Assembly: GCF_023078835.1 (NCBI RefSeq)
Contig: NZ_CP090898.1
Location: forward strand, 1,862,045 to 1,926,044
Direction: 5' to 3'
Length of the DNA stretch: 64,000 bases
Origin: Synechococcus sp. NB0720_010
GTDB lineage: Bacteria > Cyanobacteriota > Cyanobacteriia > PCC-6307 > Cyanobiaceae
Below the pieces are notes generated by a model, which ran no database searches, was not told the origin of the DNA, and worked only from the letters and a program-made list of their open reading frames with translations. The position numbers and the translations under genes were made by a program. Shown in pieces: positions 19,353 to 27,822 of the stretch. Position 1 is the first letter of the stretch; every line of letters begins with the position of its first letter.

Positions 19353-19604
19353 ATGTGCATCTGCGTGGACTGCCGCTGGGTCGACCAGTGCCAGGCCTAC
19401 CACGCAGTGGAGCGTCAGCACGGCGCTGCCCATCTCTGCGCAGCGCCGCAGTTCATCCCCAGCGAACCCAAGATTCACGTTCAGGTCAGGGAGCTGGGCT
19501 CCACGGACGTGGGCGTTGAGTGGGACGTGCGCGCCTGCGGCAGTTTTGAGCTCGAGCGGGGCCGCTGGCAGCGGCTCTGTCCTGGGGAGTTACTGCCCAC
19601 ATGA
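19353..19604 (+). CDS. ycf34: Ycf34 family iron-sulfur protein
   Basis: An 83-residue protein. The opening MCICVDCRWVDQCQAYHAVE matches Ycf34 of plastids and cyanobacteria, with clustered cysteines that bind an Fe-S cluster in the Synechocystis protein, where it is reported to affect photosynthetic electron transport. I begin at ATG 19353, where family homology starts; ATG 19326 would add nine residues. The stop overlaps the tsaB start by ATGA. It diverges from cca with almost no space, so their promoters must overlap the neighbouring coding sequence. Confidence 0.9.
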   Translation: MCICVDCRWVDQCQAYHAVERQHGAAHLCAAPQFIPSEPKIHVQVRELGSTDVGVEWDVRACGSFELERGRWQRLCPGELLPT

Positions 19605-20233
19605 GCGAACCCTCCTTGCTGCTGGCGTTGCACAGCTCAAGCGAAACCCTGGGGGTCGGTCTCTGCGATCTCCAGCAGGAGGGCGCGCCTCCCCAATGCG
19701 CCAGCTTCCCCTTGGGGCGTCAGCTCTCCAATGCATTGCTCCCCTGCGTGGAGGAGCTGCTGCCCGCCGAGCGTTGGCCTCAGTTGGCTCGGATTGTGGT
19801 CGCTACCGGTCCCGGAGGCTTTACCGGAACACGCCTCAGTGTGGTCCTGGCGCGCACCTTGGCCCAGCAGCTGCAGATTCCCCTGCACGGTTTCAGCAGC
19901 TTTTTGCTGATCGCACGTCGCCTGGCGGCGTCCGGGGCCTTCCAGCCGGATCAGCCCCAGTTCTGGTTGCAGCAAACCCTGCCGCGCCGGGGGATTGTGG
20001 CGGGGGCCTACCGCTTGGATGCCTCAGCCCTGGGGGGGATCGACGAATGCGTGGAACCGCGTCTGTTTAAGCCCGATGAGGCCGGGCCGGGCGGTGTCGA
20101 GGCCCACGTTGAGGCGGAGGCCGATGTGCTGCAGCTGCTGACCCTGGGGCGGCTGGCCCATGCAGCGGCAATGCCCGGGCCCTGGAGCACGGTGCTGCCG
20201 CTCTATCCCACCAGCCCGGTGGAGGGCGGATGA
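19601..20233 (+). CDS. tsaB: tRNA threonylcarbamoyladenosine biosynthesis protein TsaB
   Basis: Actin-like ASKHA protein that forms the TsaB-TsaD complex for the t6A37 modification of ANN-decoding tRNAs. It has 210 residues. The opening LLALHSSSETLGVGLCDLQ is the phosphate-1-like region, and VVATGPGGFTGTRLSVVLAR is the diagnostic YeaZ/TsaB signature. It overlaps ycf34 upstream and the DUF218 gene downstream by ATGA each. Confidence 0.92.
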   Translation: MSEPSLLLALHSSSETLGVGLCDLQQEGAPPQCASFPLGRQLSNALLPCVEELLPAERWPQLARIVVATGPGGFTGTRLSVVLARTLAQQLQIPLHGFSSFLLIARRLAASGAFQPDQPQFWLQQTLPRRGIVAGAYRLDASALGGIDECVEPRLFKPDEAGPGGVEAHVEAEADVLQLLTLGRLAHAAAMPGPWSTVLPLYPTSPVEGG

Positions 20234-20871
20234 CCCAGGCCCATCGTCAGACCGAATCCCGGCCCCGCAGGAGGCGCCGTCGCCCCCGTCGCCGCGGCAG
20301 GGCTCGGCGCCTGCTGCTGCTGGCAGCCTTGTGCGCGGTTGCTTGGAGTAGCCGAGGACTGGTCTTCCCGGCGCTGCCTCCACCGCAGTTGGTGCTGGTC
20401 CTCGGCGGCGATGTGGAGCGGGAGCGGGTTGGGGCCGAGGTCGCCAAGCGCGATGGCCTGCCGGTCATGGTCAGCGGCGGCAGTAATCCGGAGTACGCCC
20501 ACTGGTTATTCCGCGGTCGCGGCCTCGATGACACGCGAGTCCTGCTGGATTACCGGGCCACCGACACCCTGAGCAACTTCACCTCTGTGGTGGATGACCT
20601 CAAGCGCTCCAAGATCCGCCACGTGGTCCTGGTAACCAGCAGTGACCACATGGACCGGGCCCTGATGGTGGGACGCGTTGTGGCGGGGAGCCGCGGGATC
20701 GGGCTGACGCCGTTGGCCGTGCCCTGCGGTGAGCGCTGTGTCCCTGAGGACTGGCGCAAGGTCTGGGGTGATGGGCTGCGGGCGGCCCTCTGGGTGGTGA
20801 GTGGCCGGGACCTCAGGGACTGGGCGGCAGAGCGTTTTGGTCCGCTGCTGGAGGAAGTGCGGGGTCGCTGA
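20230..20871 (+). CDS. YdcF/SanA-like DUF218 protein
   Basis: A 213-residue protein. A very basic N-terminus (about 10-27, mostly Arg) leads to one membrane helix (RLLLLAALCAVAWSSRGLVF). The DUF218 domain follows, with LVLVLGGDVERERVGAEVAK and VMVSGGSNPEY, then a conserved His in SSDHMDRALMVGR. DUF218 proteins are linked to cell-envelope barrier functions, but their chemistry is unclear. It overlaps tsaB by ATGA and the plsC gene on the other strand by 59 bp, which is an unusually long convergent overlap. Confidence 0.8.
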   Translation: MTQAHRQTESRPRRRRRRPRRRGRARRLLLLAALCAVAWSSRGLVFPALPPPQLVLVLGGDVERERVGAEVAKRDGLPVMVSGGSNPEYAHWLFRGRGLDDTRVLLDYRATDTLSNFTSVVDDLKRSKIRHVVLVTSSDHMDRALMVGRVVAGSRGIGLTPLAVPCGERCVPEDWRKVWGDGLRAALWVVSGRDLRDWAAERFGPLLEEVRGR

Positions 20872-21565
20872 TCAGGCCTTGATCCAGCAGGGCATTGATC
20901 TGGGCCTGGCAGGCGGCCGTGGCTTGATCGAGATCCGCCCGCTTGCGGCTGGCCGGCGGCGGGATCGGCGTGCCAATGCGGATGTGGACGGGCAGTAAGC
21001 GCGCCGTGCGTGAGCCGGTGCCCAGGGCGCGGTGACTGTTGATGATCGCGACGGGCAGCAGGGGGACGCCGGCGCGGGCGGCCAGTAGGGCCGCACCGGG
21101 CTGGGGGTTGTTGACCCGGCCGTCGGCCTGGCGGGTGCCATCAATAAAAACGCCGGTGGCCCAGCCCTGATCGAGGCGATCGGTGGCGGTGCGGATGGCT
21201 TCGCGGTCGCTGGCGCCGCGGGAGACCGGATAGGCCCCGCAGGCGCGGATGATCGGTCCCAGCAGTGGAATCTTGAACAGTTCTGCCTTGGCCATGAAGG
21301 CCACGGGGCGCCCCAGGGCATGCCCGAGCAGGGGTGGATCGAGGTGCGAGCCGTGGTTGGCCACCACCACCAGGGCGCCTTCCATCGGCACATGGGCGTT
21401 GCCGGCGGTGCGCCCGCGGAACAGCAGCCGGTAGATCGGGAACACCAGCAGATAGCTCACCAGGCGGTAGGTGAGGCTCGGCCGCGGGGTGCGGATCAGG
21501 GCCGGTGGTTCGGCGGGTTTGCGGCGGCGGAGGACGCGTTTGACCGCCTTGACGGGGCGATTCAC
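20813..21565 (-). CDS. plsC: 1-acyl-sn-glycerol-3-phosphate acyltransferase (PlsC)
   Basis: Adds the second acyl chain in phosphatidic acid synthesis at the membrane. It has 250 residues. Block I is VVANHGSHLDPPLLG with the catalytic HX4D, and block III is FIDGTRQADGR, a variant of the FPEGTRS motif. One N-terminal hydrophobic stretch (about 32-50) is present. It is the last gene of plsX-fabH-fabD-plsC and overlaps fabD by ATGA, matching its place in glycerolipid start-up. Confidence 0.92.
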   Translation of the reverse strand: MNRPVKAVKRVLRRRKPAEPPALIRTPRPSLTYRLVSYLLVFPIYRLLFRGRTAGNAHVPMEGALVVVANHGSHLDPPLLGHALGRPVAFMAKAELFKIPLLGPIIRACGAYPVSRGASDREAIRTATDRLDQGWATGVFIDGTRQADGRVNNPQPGAALLAARAGVPLLPVAIINSHRALGTGSRTARLLPVHIRIGTPIPPPASRKRADLDQATAACQAQINALLDQGLISDPALPPAADQNALPPSP

Positions 21566-22452
21566 AGCCCCAGGTCGGCGGCGGTGGCGATCTGCGCGTT
21601 GGTGATGCCTTCGGTGCTGCGTTTGATCAGGCCGCTGAGGACGTTCCCCGGTCCGATCTCCACGGCGGTGCTGATGCCGGCGGCGGTCATGGCCTCCATC
21701 GTTTCGCGCCAGCGCACCCCTGTGGTCATCTGACTGCGCAGGCGTGCCTTGAGCGCCGCACCGCTGGTCTCAGGGGTGGGGTCGGTGTTGCTCAGGACCG
21801 GGATCGAGGCGTCGGCGAAGCTGACCTCCTCCAGGGTGGCGGCGAAGGCCGAGGCGGCCTGCTCCATGAAAGGCGAGTGGAAGGCGCCACTGACCGCCAG
21901 GGGGATCGCTCGCTTGCACTTCAGCTGGCTGCTGACGCTGTTGACGGCCTCAGGGCTGCCTGAGAGGACCACCTGGGCACTGCTGTTGTCGTTGGCAATC
22001 ACCACGCCTTCGGTGGCATGGACCAGGGCTTCGAGTTCGCCGCGGTCAAAGCCCATGACGGCGGTCATCGCGCCGCCGCCGGCGGCGGCCATCAGCTCGC
22101 TGCGGGTCTTCATCAGCTGGATACCCGTTGCGGCATCGAACACGCCGGCCGCATAGAGGGCCACCAGTTCGCCGAGGCTGTGGCCAGCCACCAGGTTGGC
22201 GCTTCGGCCCTGGGCCTTCAGGCCATCCACCAGCAGGCTTTCCACCACAAACAGTGCGGGTTGGGTGTTGCGGGTGTCGCCCAGATCGCTGAGCTCGCCC
22301 TCGGCTTCGCCGTTGCAGATCGCCAGCAGGTCGCGGCCCAGCAGGGTGGATGCGGCCTCAAAACGCTCCTTGGCTCCTGGGAGTTCCAGGACCCCCGCGG
22401 CCATGCCCACCTTCTGAGAGCCCTGTCCAGGGAAAACCCAGGCGTTACCCAT
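21562..22452 (-). CDS. fabD: Malonyl-CoA:ACP transacylase (FabD)
   Basis: Loads malonate onto ACP for fatty-acid synthesis. It has 296 residues. It opens with AWVFPGQGSQKVGMAAG, carries the nucleophile in VAGHSLGELVALYAAG (Ser) and the catalytic His in VSGAFHSPFM. All are standard for FabD. It follows fabH by 28 bp and overlaps plsC by four bases. Confidence 0.96.
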   Translation of the reverse strand: MGNAWVFPGQGSQKVGMAAGVLELPGAKERFEAASTLLGRDLLAICNGEAEGELSDLGDTRNTQPALFVVESLLVDGLKAQGRSANLVAGHSLGELVALYAAGVFDAATGIQLMKTRSELMAAAGGGAMTAVMGFDRGELEALVHATEGVVIANDNSSAQVVLSGSPEAVNSVSSQLKCKRAIPLAVSGAFHSPFMEQAASAFAATLEEVSFADASIPVLSNTDPTPETSGAALKARLRSQMTTGVRWRETMEAMTAAGISTAVEIGPGNVLSGLIKRSTEGITNAQIATAADLGL

Positions 22453-22480
22453 GGCCGCGCATTGAAGTGACCGGGGGAGC

Positions 22481-23539
22481 CTACGCGGGGCCCTTCCAGC
22501 GCAACAGGGCTCCGCCCCAGCTCAGTCCAGCGCCAAAGCCACTGCTGGCGATCAGGTCACCGGGTTGAACGCGGCCATCCTTGACGGCCTCGTCCAGCAT
22601 CAAGGGAATGGTGGCGGCAGAGGTGTTGCCGTAGTTGCTCAGGTTGCTGAGCACCCGCTCGTGGGGAATCTTGAAGCGATCGGCCACCGCATCGAGGATG
22701 CGCTGGTTGGCCTGGTGCAGCAGCAGCCAGTTGAGTTGCTCTGCTTCGGTTCCGGTGTCCTCCAGTAGCTCCTTCAGGACGGCGGGGACTTCGCGCACGG
22801 CGAACTTGTAGACCTCCTGGCCGTTCATCCGCAGGGGCTCAAAGCCACCCTGCTGGGCACTGACCCCGTCGAGGACCGGGTGATGGCTGTCGGTCTGAGC
22901 GAGGGTTAGGCAGCCATTGCGACTGCCATCGGAGCGCATCTGGAAGCCCAGCAGGCCGTCCTGGTCGGCGGGGCAGGCTTCGACGGCCACGGCAGCGGCG
23001 GCATCACCGAAGAGCACGCAGGTGGTGCGGTCGTCCCAGTCCACCCATCGGCTGAGCTGATCGGCGCCGATCACCAGGGCCCGGCGCATGGCACCGCTGC
23101 GCAGGTATTGGCCGGCGGTGATCAGGGCAAAGAGGAAGCCACTGCAGGCGGCGGTGAGGTCAAAGGCCACCGCGTTTTTGGCGCCGAGGGCACCTTGAAC
23201 CCGGGGGGCTGTGCCAAAGAGATCGTCGGGGCTGGAGGTGGCCATCAGGATCAGGTCCAGATCCTCCGGTTGCCAACCGGCATGCTCCAGGGCGGCCTCA
23301 GCTGCGCGCGTCGCAATGACGGTCAGGGGTTCATCGGCATTGCAGATGCGCCGTGCGCCGATGCCCGTGCGGGTGCGGATCCACTCGTCGCTGGTGTCGA
23401 CTCGGGTGCTGAGTTGTTCGTTGCTAACCCGGTTCACTGGCACAGCACTGCCGCACCCCACCAGGGCCATGCCCCAGGGGGTCCCGGCTTTGGCAGCGCT
23501 GGTCATATGGCCTGGCCCGAGACGGTGGGGGTCAGTCAA
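22481..23539 (-). CDS. fabH: Beta-ketoacyl-ACP synthase III (FabH)
   Basis: Condenses acetyl-CoA with malonyl-ACP to start fatty-acid elongation. The catalytic triad is visible: Cys in DLTAACSGFLFALITAG, His in WLLLHQANQRILDAV, and Asn in LSNYGNTSAATIPLML. It has 352 residues from ATG 23539, which overlaps the plsX stop. The family core begins at about residue 24 (MALVGCGSAVPVNRVSNEQL), so starts at internal ATGs are also possible. Confidence 0.96.
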   Translation of the reverse strand: MTDPHRLGPGHMTSAAKAGTPWGMALVGCGSAVPVNRVSNEQLSTRVDTSDEWIRTRTGIGARRICNADEPLTVIATRAAEAALEHAGWQPEDLDLILMATSSPDDLFGTAPRVQGALGAKNAVAFDLTAACSGFLFALITAGQYLRSGAMRRALVIGADQLSRWVDWDDRTTCVLFGDAAAAVAVEACPADQDGLLGFQMRSDGSRNGCLTLAQTDSHHPVLDGVSAQQGGFEPLRMNGQEVYKFAVREVPAVLKELLEDTGTEAEQLNWLLLHQANQRILDAVADRFKIPHERVLSNLSNYGNTSAATIPLMLDEAVKDGRVQPGDLIASSGFGAGLSWGGALLRWKGPA

Positions 23540-24897
23540 CCACAGGCAATGGTTTCGTTTTCGGCTTCGCTGAGGCGGTGCAGGTCGTCCATCACGCCGT
23601 GGTTTGCAGCGGAATGGGCGATGCGCAGGGCGCTGACCACCGAGAGCGCTTTGCTGCTGCCGTGGCCGATGACGCAGACCCCATTGACCCCGAGGAGCAG
23701 TGCGCCGCCGTGTTCGGCATGGTCGAGGCGTTTCTTGATCCGCCGCAGGTTGCTCATCAAGAAGGCGGAGCCGACCTTGCCGCGCCGGCCGCGGGGGAGT
23801 TCGGCCTTGAGCACATCCAACAGGACACTGCCCACGCTTTCCAGGAACTTCAACAGCACGTTGCCGGTGAAGCCGTCGCAGACGACCACATCAAAGTCAC
23901 CGGAGAGGACGTCGCGGCCCTCGCAGTTGCCGGCAAAGCGGAAGCGGGTTTCAGCCGCCATCAGGGGATAGGTCTTGAGGGCCTGGTCGTTGCCCTTGCA
24001 CTCCTCCTCGCCGATGTTCAGCAGGCCGATGCGGGGCTCTTGGACCTGCAGGACATCGCGGCTGTAGATGTTCCCCAGGAGAGCCCACTGGTGCAGGTAG
24101 CTGGGCTTGGCGTCCATGTTGGCGCCGACATCGAGCACCAGCACCTGCTGAGCGGGATCTTTGGTGGGGAAGAGGGCGCCAATGGCCGGGCGATCGATGC
24201 CCTTGAGCCGTCCCAGCCGGAAGATGGCTGAGGCCATCACCGCCCCGGAGTTGCCGGCGGAGTAGACGGCCGTGGCCTCTCCGGCTTTCACCAGATCCAT
24301 GGCCATGTTGATGCTGGCGTCACGCTTCTTGCGCACCACCGTGGCCTCTTCGTTCATGCCCACCGAAGGGCCACTGGGAACCAGTGCAATCAGGCCCTTT
24401 TGTTGCGCTTCGCTCAGTTCCTCGCCCAGCTCGAGTTCGGCAACGGCCGCCTCCACAGCGGCGGTTTCAGCTACGAACTTCACTCGCACGGGCAGCAGGC
24501 GGACGGCCCGCAGGCAGCCTTCGAGGATCGGACCGGGGGCATAGTCGCCGCCCATGCCGTCAACGGCGACCCAGAGCCGATCGGCATCGTTGATGGCTTC
24601 ACCATCGACACCACCCACGCCCTGCTGCAGGCGCCGGAGGGGGTCAAAGACCAGGGGCTGTAGCACCGTATTGGCGGCTGCACCGGCAGCTCCAGCCGCC
24701 GTTCCCGCCGTGGTGACGACGGAGCCCGCCATCGAGCCCGCTGCCGTGCCGGCTGCGGAGGCTGAACCCACCAAGCTGGTCACGGCCGCATTGCGGCGAT
24801 ACCAAATCACCAGCCGCCGTATGGCTTTCGGGCGGTTTCGGCGGTTTGAGGCGCCTTGGCCCGTCGCGTCAGTTGGATTCTGGGGCAACGGCTTCAA
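23536..24897 (-). CDS. plsX: Phosphate acyltransferase PlsX with long N-terminal extension
   Basis: Makes acyl-phosphate from acyl-ACP for the PlsX/PlsY route to lysophosphatidic acid. The family core starts near residue 105 (RLWVAVDGMGGDYAPGPILE) and runs to the end, with VVRKKRDASINMAMDLVK and CDGFTGNVLLKFLESVGS. The first 100 or so residues are extra: a basic piece with WYRR and then a long Ala/Gly/Ser/Thr-rich stretch (about 40-75). It looks like a membrane-associating or amphipathic segment. The annotated ATG overlaps the rpaB end by 29 bp; a shorter start is possible but no good ATG lies at the core. Confidence 0.9.
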   Translation of the reverse strand: MKPLPQNPTDATGQGASNRRNRPKAIRRLVIWYRRNAAVTSLVGSASAAGTAAGSMAGSVVTTAGTAAGAAGAAANTVLQPLVFDPLRRLQQGVGGVDGEAINDADRLWVAVDGMGGDYAPGPILEGCLRAVRLLPVRVKFVAETAAVEAAVAELELGEELSEAQQKGLIALVPSGPSVGMNEEATVVRKKRDASINMAMDLVKAGEATAVYSAGNSGAVMASAIFRLGRLKGIDRPAIGALFPTKDPAQQVLVLDVGANMDAKPSYLHQWALLGNIYSRDVLQVQEPRIGLLNIGEEECKGNDQALKTYPLMAAETRFRFAGNCEGRDVLSGDFDVVVCDGFTGNVLLKFLESVGSVLLDVLKAELPRGRRGKVGSAFLMSNLRRIKKRLDHAEHGGALLLGVNGVCVIGHGSSKALSVVSALRIAHSAANHGVMDDLHRLSEAENETIACG

Positions 24898-25618
24898 CGA
24901 TGCGTTGGAACAGATAGCCGGTGCCGCGAGCCGTGAGGATCAGCTCGGGGTTGGCCGGATCGTCTTCCAGTTTGGAGCGCAGCCGGGAGATATGAACATC
25001 CACCACCCGGGTATCCACATGGCGCTCCGGGGTATAACCCCAGACCTCCTTGAGGATTTCGCCGCGGCTGAAGGGTTCGCCGCTGCGGCCCACCAGCAGC
25101 TCCAGCAGGCTGAATTCCATGCCGGTCAGGCGAATGCGCTCATCGCCGCGGAAGACTTGGCGCTTGTTGGTGTCGATCCGGATTTCGTTGATTTGGATGA
25201 CGCCTGAATTGGGGATCCCGGCAGCGCCCTCCTTATCGATCCGGCGCAGCACGCAGCGGATGCGGGCTTCGAGCTCTTTGGGGCTGAAGGGTTTGACGAC
25301 GTAGTCGTCGGCACCGAGCTCGAGGCCAGTGATGCGGTCGGCCACGTCCCCGAGGGCCGTCAACATCACGATCGGAACGTCGGATTCCTTGCGCAGTTCC
25401 TGGCAGACGCCGTAGCCGTCCAGCTTGGGCATCATCACGTCCAGCACCACCAGGTCCGGGTTGGTGTTGCGGAAGGCCTCCAGTGCCTCTTGGCCGTCGC
25501 AGGCGGTGACCACCTGGTAGCCAATCATCGAGAGGCGTGTTTCCAGGATGCGGCGGATGCTGGCCTCGTCATCCACGACCAGAATCGTTTCCTTGGCTGG
25601 AGCGGAGGAGGCCGTCAT
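24869..25618 (-). CDS. rpaB: OmpR-type response regulator RpaB
   Basis: Essential light and redox-stress regulator that binds HLR1 sites near high-light and photosystem genes. It has about 249 residues from ATG 25618 (MTASSAPAKETILVVDDEAS). The receiver has the phospho-acceptor in DLVVLDVMMPKLDGYGVC, and the switch Lys is in VVKPFSPKELEARIRCVLRR. The C-terminal winged helix ends RVVDVHISRLRSKLEDDP and TARGTGYLF. The longer open frame upstream (to 25708) lacks family similarity. Its gene diverges from radA and precedes plsX. Confidence 0.94.
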   Translation of the reverse strand: MTASSAPAKETILVVDDEASIRRILETRLSMIGYQVVTACDGQEALEAFRNTNPDLVVLDVMMPKLDGYGVCQELRKESDVPIVMLTALGDVADRITGLELGADDYVVKPFSPKELEARIRCVLRRIDKEGAAGIPNSGVIQINEIRIDTNKRQVFRGDERIRLTGMEFSLLELLVGRSGEPFSRGEILKEVWGYTPERHVDTRVVDVHISRLRSKLEDDPANPELILTARGTGYLFQRIVEAVAPESN

Positions 25619-25742
25619 TGCGCCAGTCTGGGTGGCCGTAACTAAGTGATTAGACCTACTGAAGAGGTCTGGCGGGGTTCGTGATCGACGAAACCCCACA
25701 TTCGTCATACACCGTCTTCATCCCTCTGCCCGATTCAGGCCT

Positions 25743-27185
25743 TTGGCACGCACCACCAGCACCTACGTCTGCCAGAGCTGCGGAGCCCAGACCCGGCAGT
25801 TTTTTGGCCGCTGCTCCAGTTGCGGCAGCTGGAACAGCCTGGTGGAGCAGTCCGCCCCCGCCAGCGACAACCGTCGCCGCCGGCCGGTGGTGGCCAGTGA
25901 GGCCGATGCTCCGATGCCCGCCGCGCCGCGCCGCTCCGAGCCCATCGCGGCCGTTGGCGATCGCCCCTTGCAGCGCCTGGCCAGTGGCTACAGCGAGTTT
26001 GACCGCGTTCTTGGCGGCGGATTGGTGCCGGGTTCACTGGTGCTGTTGGGCGGTGACCCCGGCATCGGCAAGAGCACGCTGCTGCTGCAGAGCGCCCAGG
26101 CGATGGCGGCCCGCCATTCCGTTCTCTATGTGAGTGCGGAGGAGTCGGCCCAGCAGGTGAAGCTCCGCTGGCGCCGGCTGGCGGAGGAGCAAGGGGAGCT
26201 CCCTCCTCCAAAAGAAGACGCTGCTGGGCTGCAGCTCCTGGCGGAGACAGACCTGGAGTTGGTTCTGCAGGAGCTGGAGGCGCTGCGGCCGGCCGTGGCT
26301 GTGATCGACAGCATCCAGGCACTGCACGACGGCGAACTGGGCAGTGCCCCAGGATCCGTGGCCCAGGTGCGGGAATGTGCCGCCGCCCTAGCGCGGATCG
26401 CCAAGCGTCAGAACACGGCGCTTTTGCTGGTGGGCCATGTCACCAAAGAAGGCATGTTGGCGGGACCGAAGGTGCTGGAGCACCTGGTGGATGCGGTCCT
26501 GACCTTTGAGGGGGATCGTTTCGCAAGCCATCGCTTGCTGCGGGCGGTGAAAAACCGCTTTGGCGCAACCCATGAATTGGGGGTGTTTGAGATGCGCGGC
26601 CAGGGCCTGGCCCAGGTGCTCAACCCCAGCGAGCTGTTTTTGGGCAGCGATGAACCCAGCGCAGGAACGGCGACGATCGTGGCCTGCGAGGGCACCCGGC
26701 CACTGGTGGTGGAACTGCAGTCCCTGGTCAGCACCACCAGTTACGCCAGCCCCCGCCGCACCGCCACAGGAATCGGCACCAACCGGCTCCACCAGATCCT
26801 GGCGGTCCTGGAGAAGCACCTGGGGCTGCCCCTCTCCCGCTTCGACTGCTACTTGGCCGTGGCCGGTGGCTTGGACGTGGAGGAGCCCGCGGCTGATCTG
26901 GGCGTGGCGGCCGCTGTGGTGGCGAGCTACCGCGATCTGACCCTGCCTCCGGGCACGGTTCTAGTGGGTGAGTTGGGTCTGGGCGGCCAGTTGCGTCCCG
27001 TGGGGCAGCTGGAGCAGCGCCTGCAGGAGGCGGCTCGCTTGGGCTTCAACCGGGCTGTGGTCCCCAAGGGCTCCGGCTTGGGTCGGCTGGCGGCCGGCTT
27101 GGACCTACAACTTCACGAGGCGGGGAGCGTCGCTGAAGCCCTGGTGGCGGCCCTGGGGGTGAACCCCGCCGATGACAGGGCTTAA
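25743..27185 (+). CDS. radA: DNA repair protein RadA/Sms
   Basis: RecA-like ATPase that processes recombination intermediates. It has 480 residues from TTG 25743. An N-terminal four-Cys zinc finger (YVCQSCGAQTRQFFGRCSSC) is followed by the RecA core with Walker A LLGGDPGIGKSTLLLQ, the RadA-specific motif LLRAVKNRFGATHELGVFEM, and a C-terminal Lon-like domain with LGLPLSRFDCYLAVAGGLDV. The TTG start is forced because the zinc finger begins nine residues later and no ATG is near. Confidence 0.95.
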   Translation: MARTTSTYVCQSCGAQTRQFFGRCSSCGSWNSLVEQSAPASDNRRRRPVVASEADAPMPAAPRRSEPIAAVGDRPLQRLASGYSEFDRVLGGGLVPGSLVLLGGDPGIGKSTLLLQSAQAMAARHSVLYVSAEESAQQVKLRWRRLAEEQGELPPPKEDAAGLQLLAETDLELVLQELEALRPAVAVIDSIQALHDGELGSAPGSVAQVRECAAALARIAKRQNTALLLVGHVTKEGMLAGPKVLEHLVDAVLTFEGDRFASHRLLRAVKNRFGATHELGVFEMRGQGLAQVLNPSELFLGSDEPSAGTATIVACEGTRPLVVELQSLVSTTSYASPRRTATGIGTNRLHQILAVLEKHLGLPLSRFDCYLAVAGGLDVEEPAADLGVAAAVVASYRDLTLPPGTVLVGELGLGGQLRPVGQLEQRLQEAARLGFNRAVVPKGSGLGRLAAGLDLQLHEAGSVAEALVAALGVNPADDRA

Positions 27186-27200
27186 TCCCCCAACGTCGAC

Positions 27201-27722
27201 TCAGAAGTAGACGTCAACGCTGCCGCGGCCGCTGGTCTTGAGCCAGTTCTGGGCTTCGATGTAGTTGTTGGGTGCCAGACGGATGGCCTTGCCCCAGAAG
27301 TCCGCCGCCAGATCAAAGCGGCGATCGGCTTCATCCCTCTCGCCCTGCTCTTCGGCGATGGAGCCCAGGTGGTGGTGAATCACCGCCATGTTGTTCAGCG
27401 CCTGGGGCATCTTGCCGTTGAGATCCAGGGCCTGGCCGTAGTGCTCGAGAGCCTTTTCGTGCTCGCCATTGCTGGCAAACACCAGGGCCATGTTGTAGAG
27501 GATGAAGGCCTTGTCGTTGGGGTCTTCCTCAAGCTTGAGCGCTTCGGCGTAGTTGTCCAGCGCTTCGGCGTATTCACCGTCCGCCTGGGCGCTCATGCCA
27601 TCGCGGTAGTACGCAAACGCTTCTTTGGCCCGTTGGTTGGTGGGCAGCACCTTGAGGATCAGGTCCGCCATCACCGTGAAGCTCTTGTCGATGAAGTTGT
27701 CGTTGCGCTGGGAGCGGGGCAC
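27201..27722 (-). CDS. ycf3: Photosystem I assembly protein Ycf3
   Basis: TPR chaperone for photosystem I assembly at the thylakoid. Starting at GTG 27722, the protein is 173 residues and begins [20 protein letters not shown], the usual length and start of the family; a GTG at 27731 would add three residues. The three TPRs are clear ([60 protein letters not shown]). It converges on radA with a 15-bp gap. Confidence 0.95.
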   Translation of the reverse strand: MPRSQRNDNFIDKSFTVMADLILKVLPTNQRAKEAFAYYRDGMSAQADGEYAEALDNYAEALKLEEDPNDKAFILYNMALVFASNGEHEKALEHYGQALDLNGKMPQALNNMAVIHHHLGSIAEEQGERDEADRRFDLAADFWGKAIRLAPNNYIEAQNWLKTSGRGSVDVYF

Positions 27723-27822
27723 GGCTTGCACCTGAGCTTCGTCGCCCCATCCTGACTTGTGCCCTGCGGATCAGGGGAGAACCGTGAGAACTCCCTAGCC
27801 TGGGGCTCCTCTCTGTGTCTTC

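Noticed and set aside
25619-25708. N-terminal extension of rpaB.
   Set aside because: RpaB similarity begins just after ATG 25618; the extra 30 residues would fill the rpaB-radA promoter gap.
25619-25742. HLR1 sites in the rpaB-radA gap.
   Set aside because: No pair of TTACA-type repeats with the right spacing was found.
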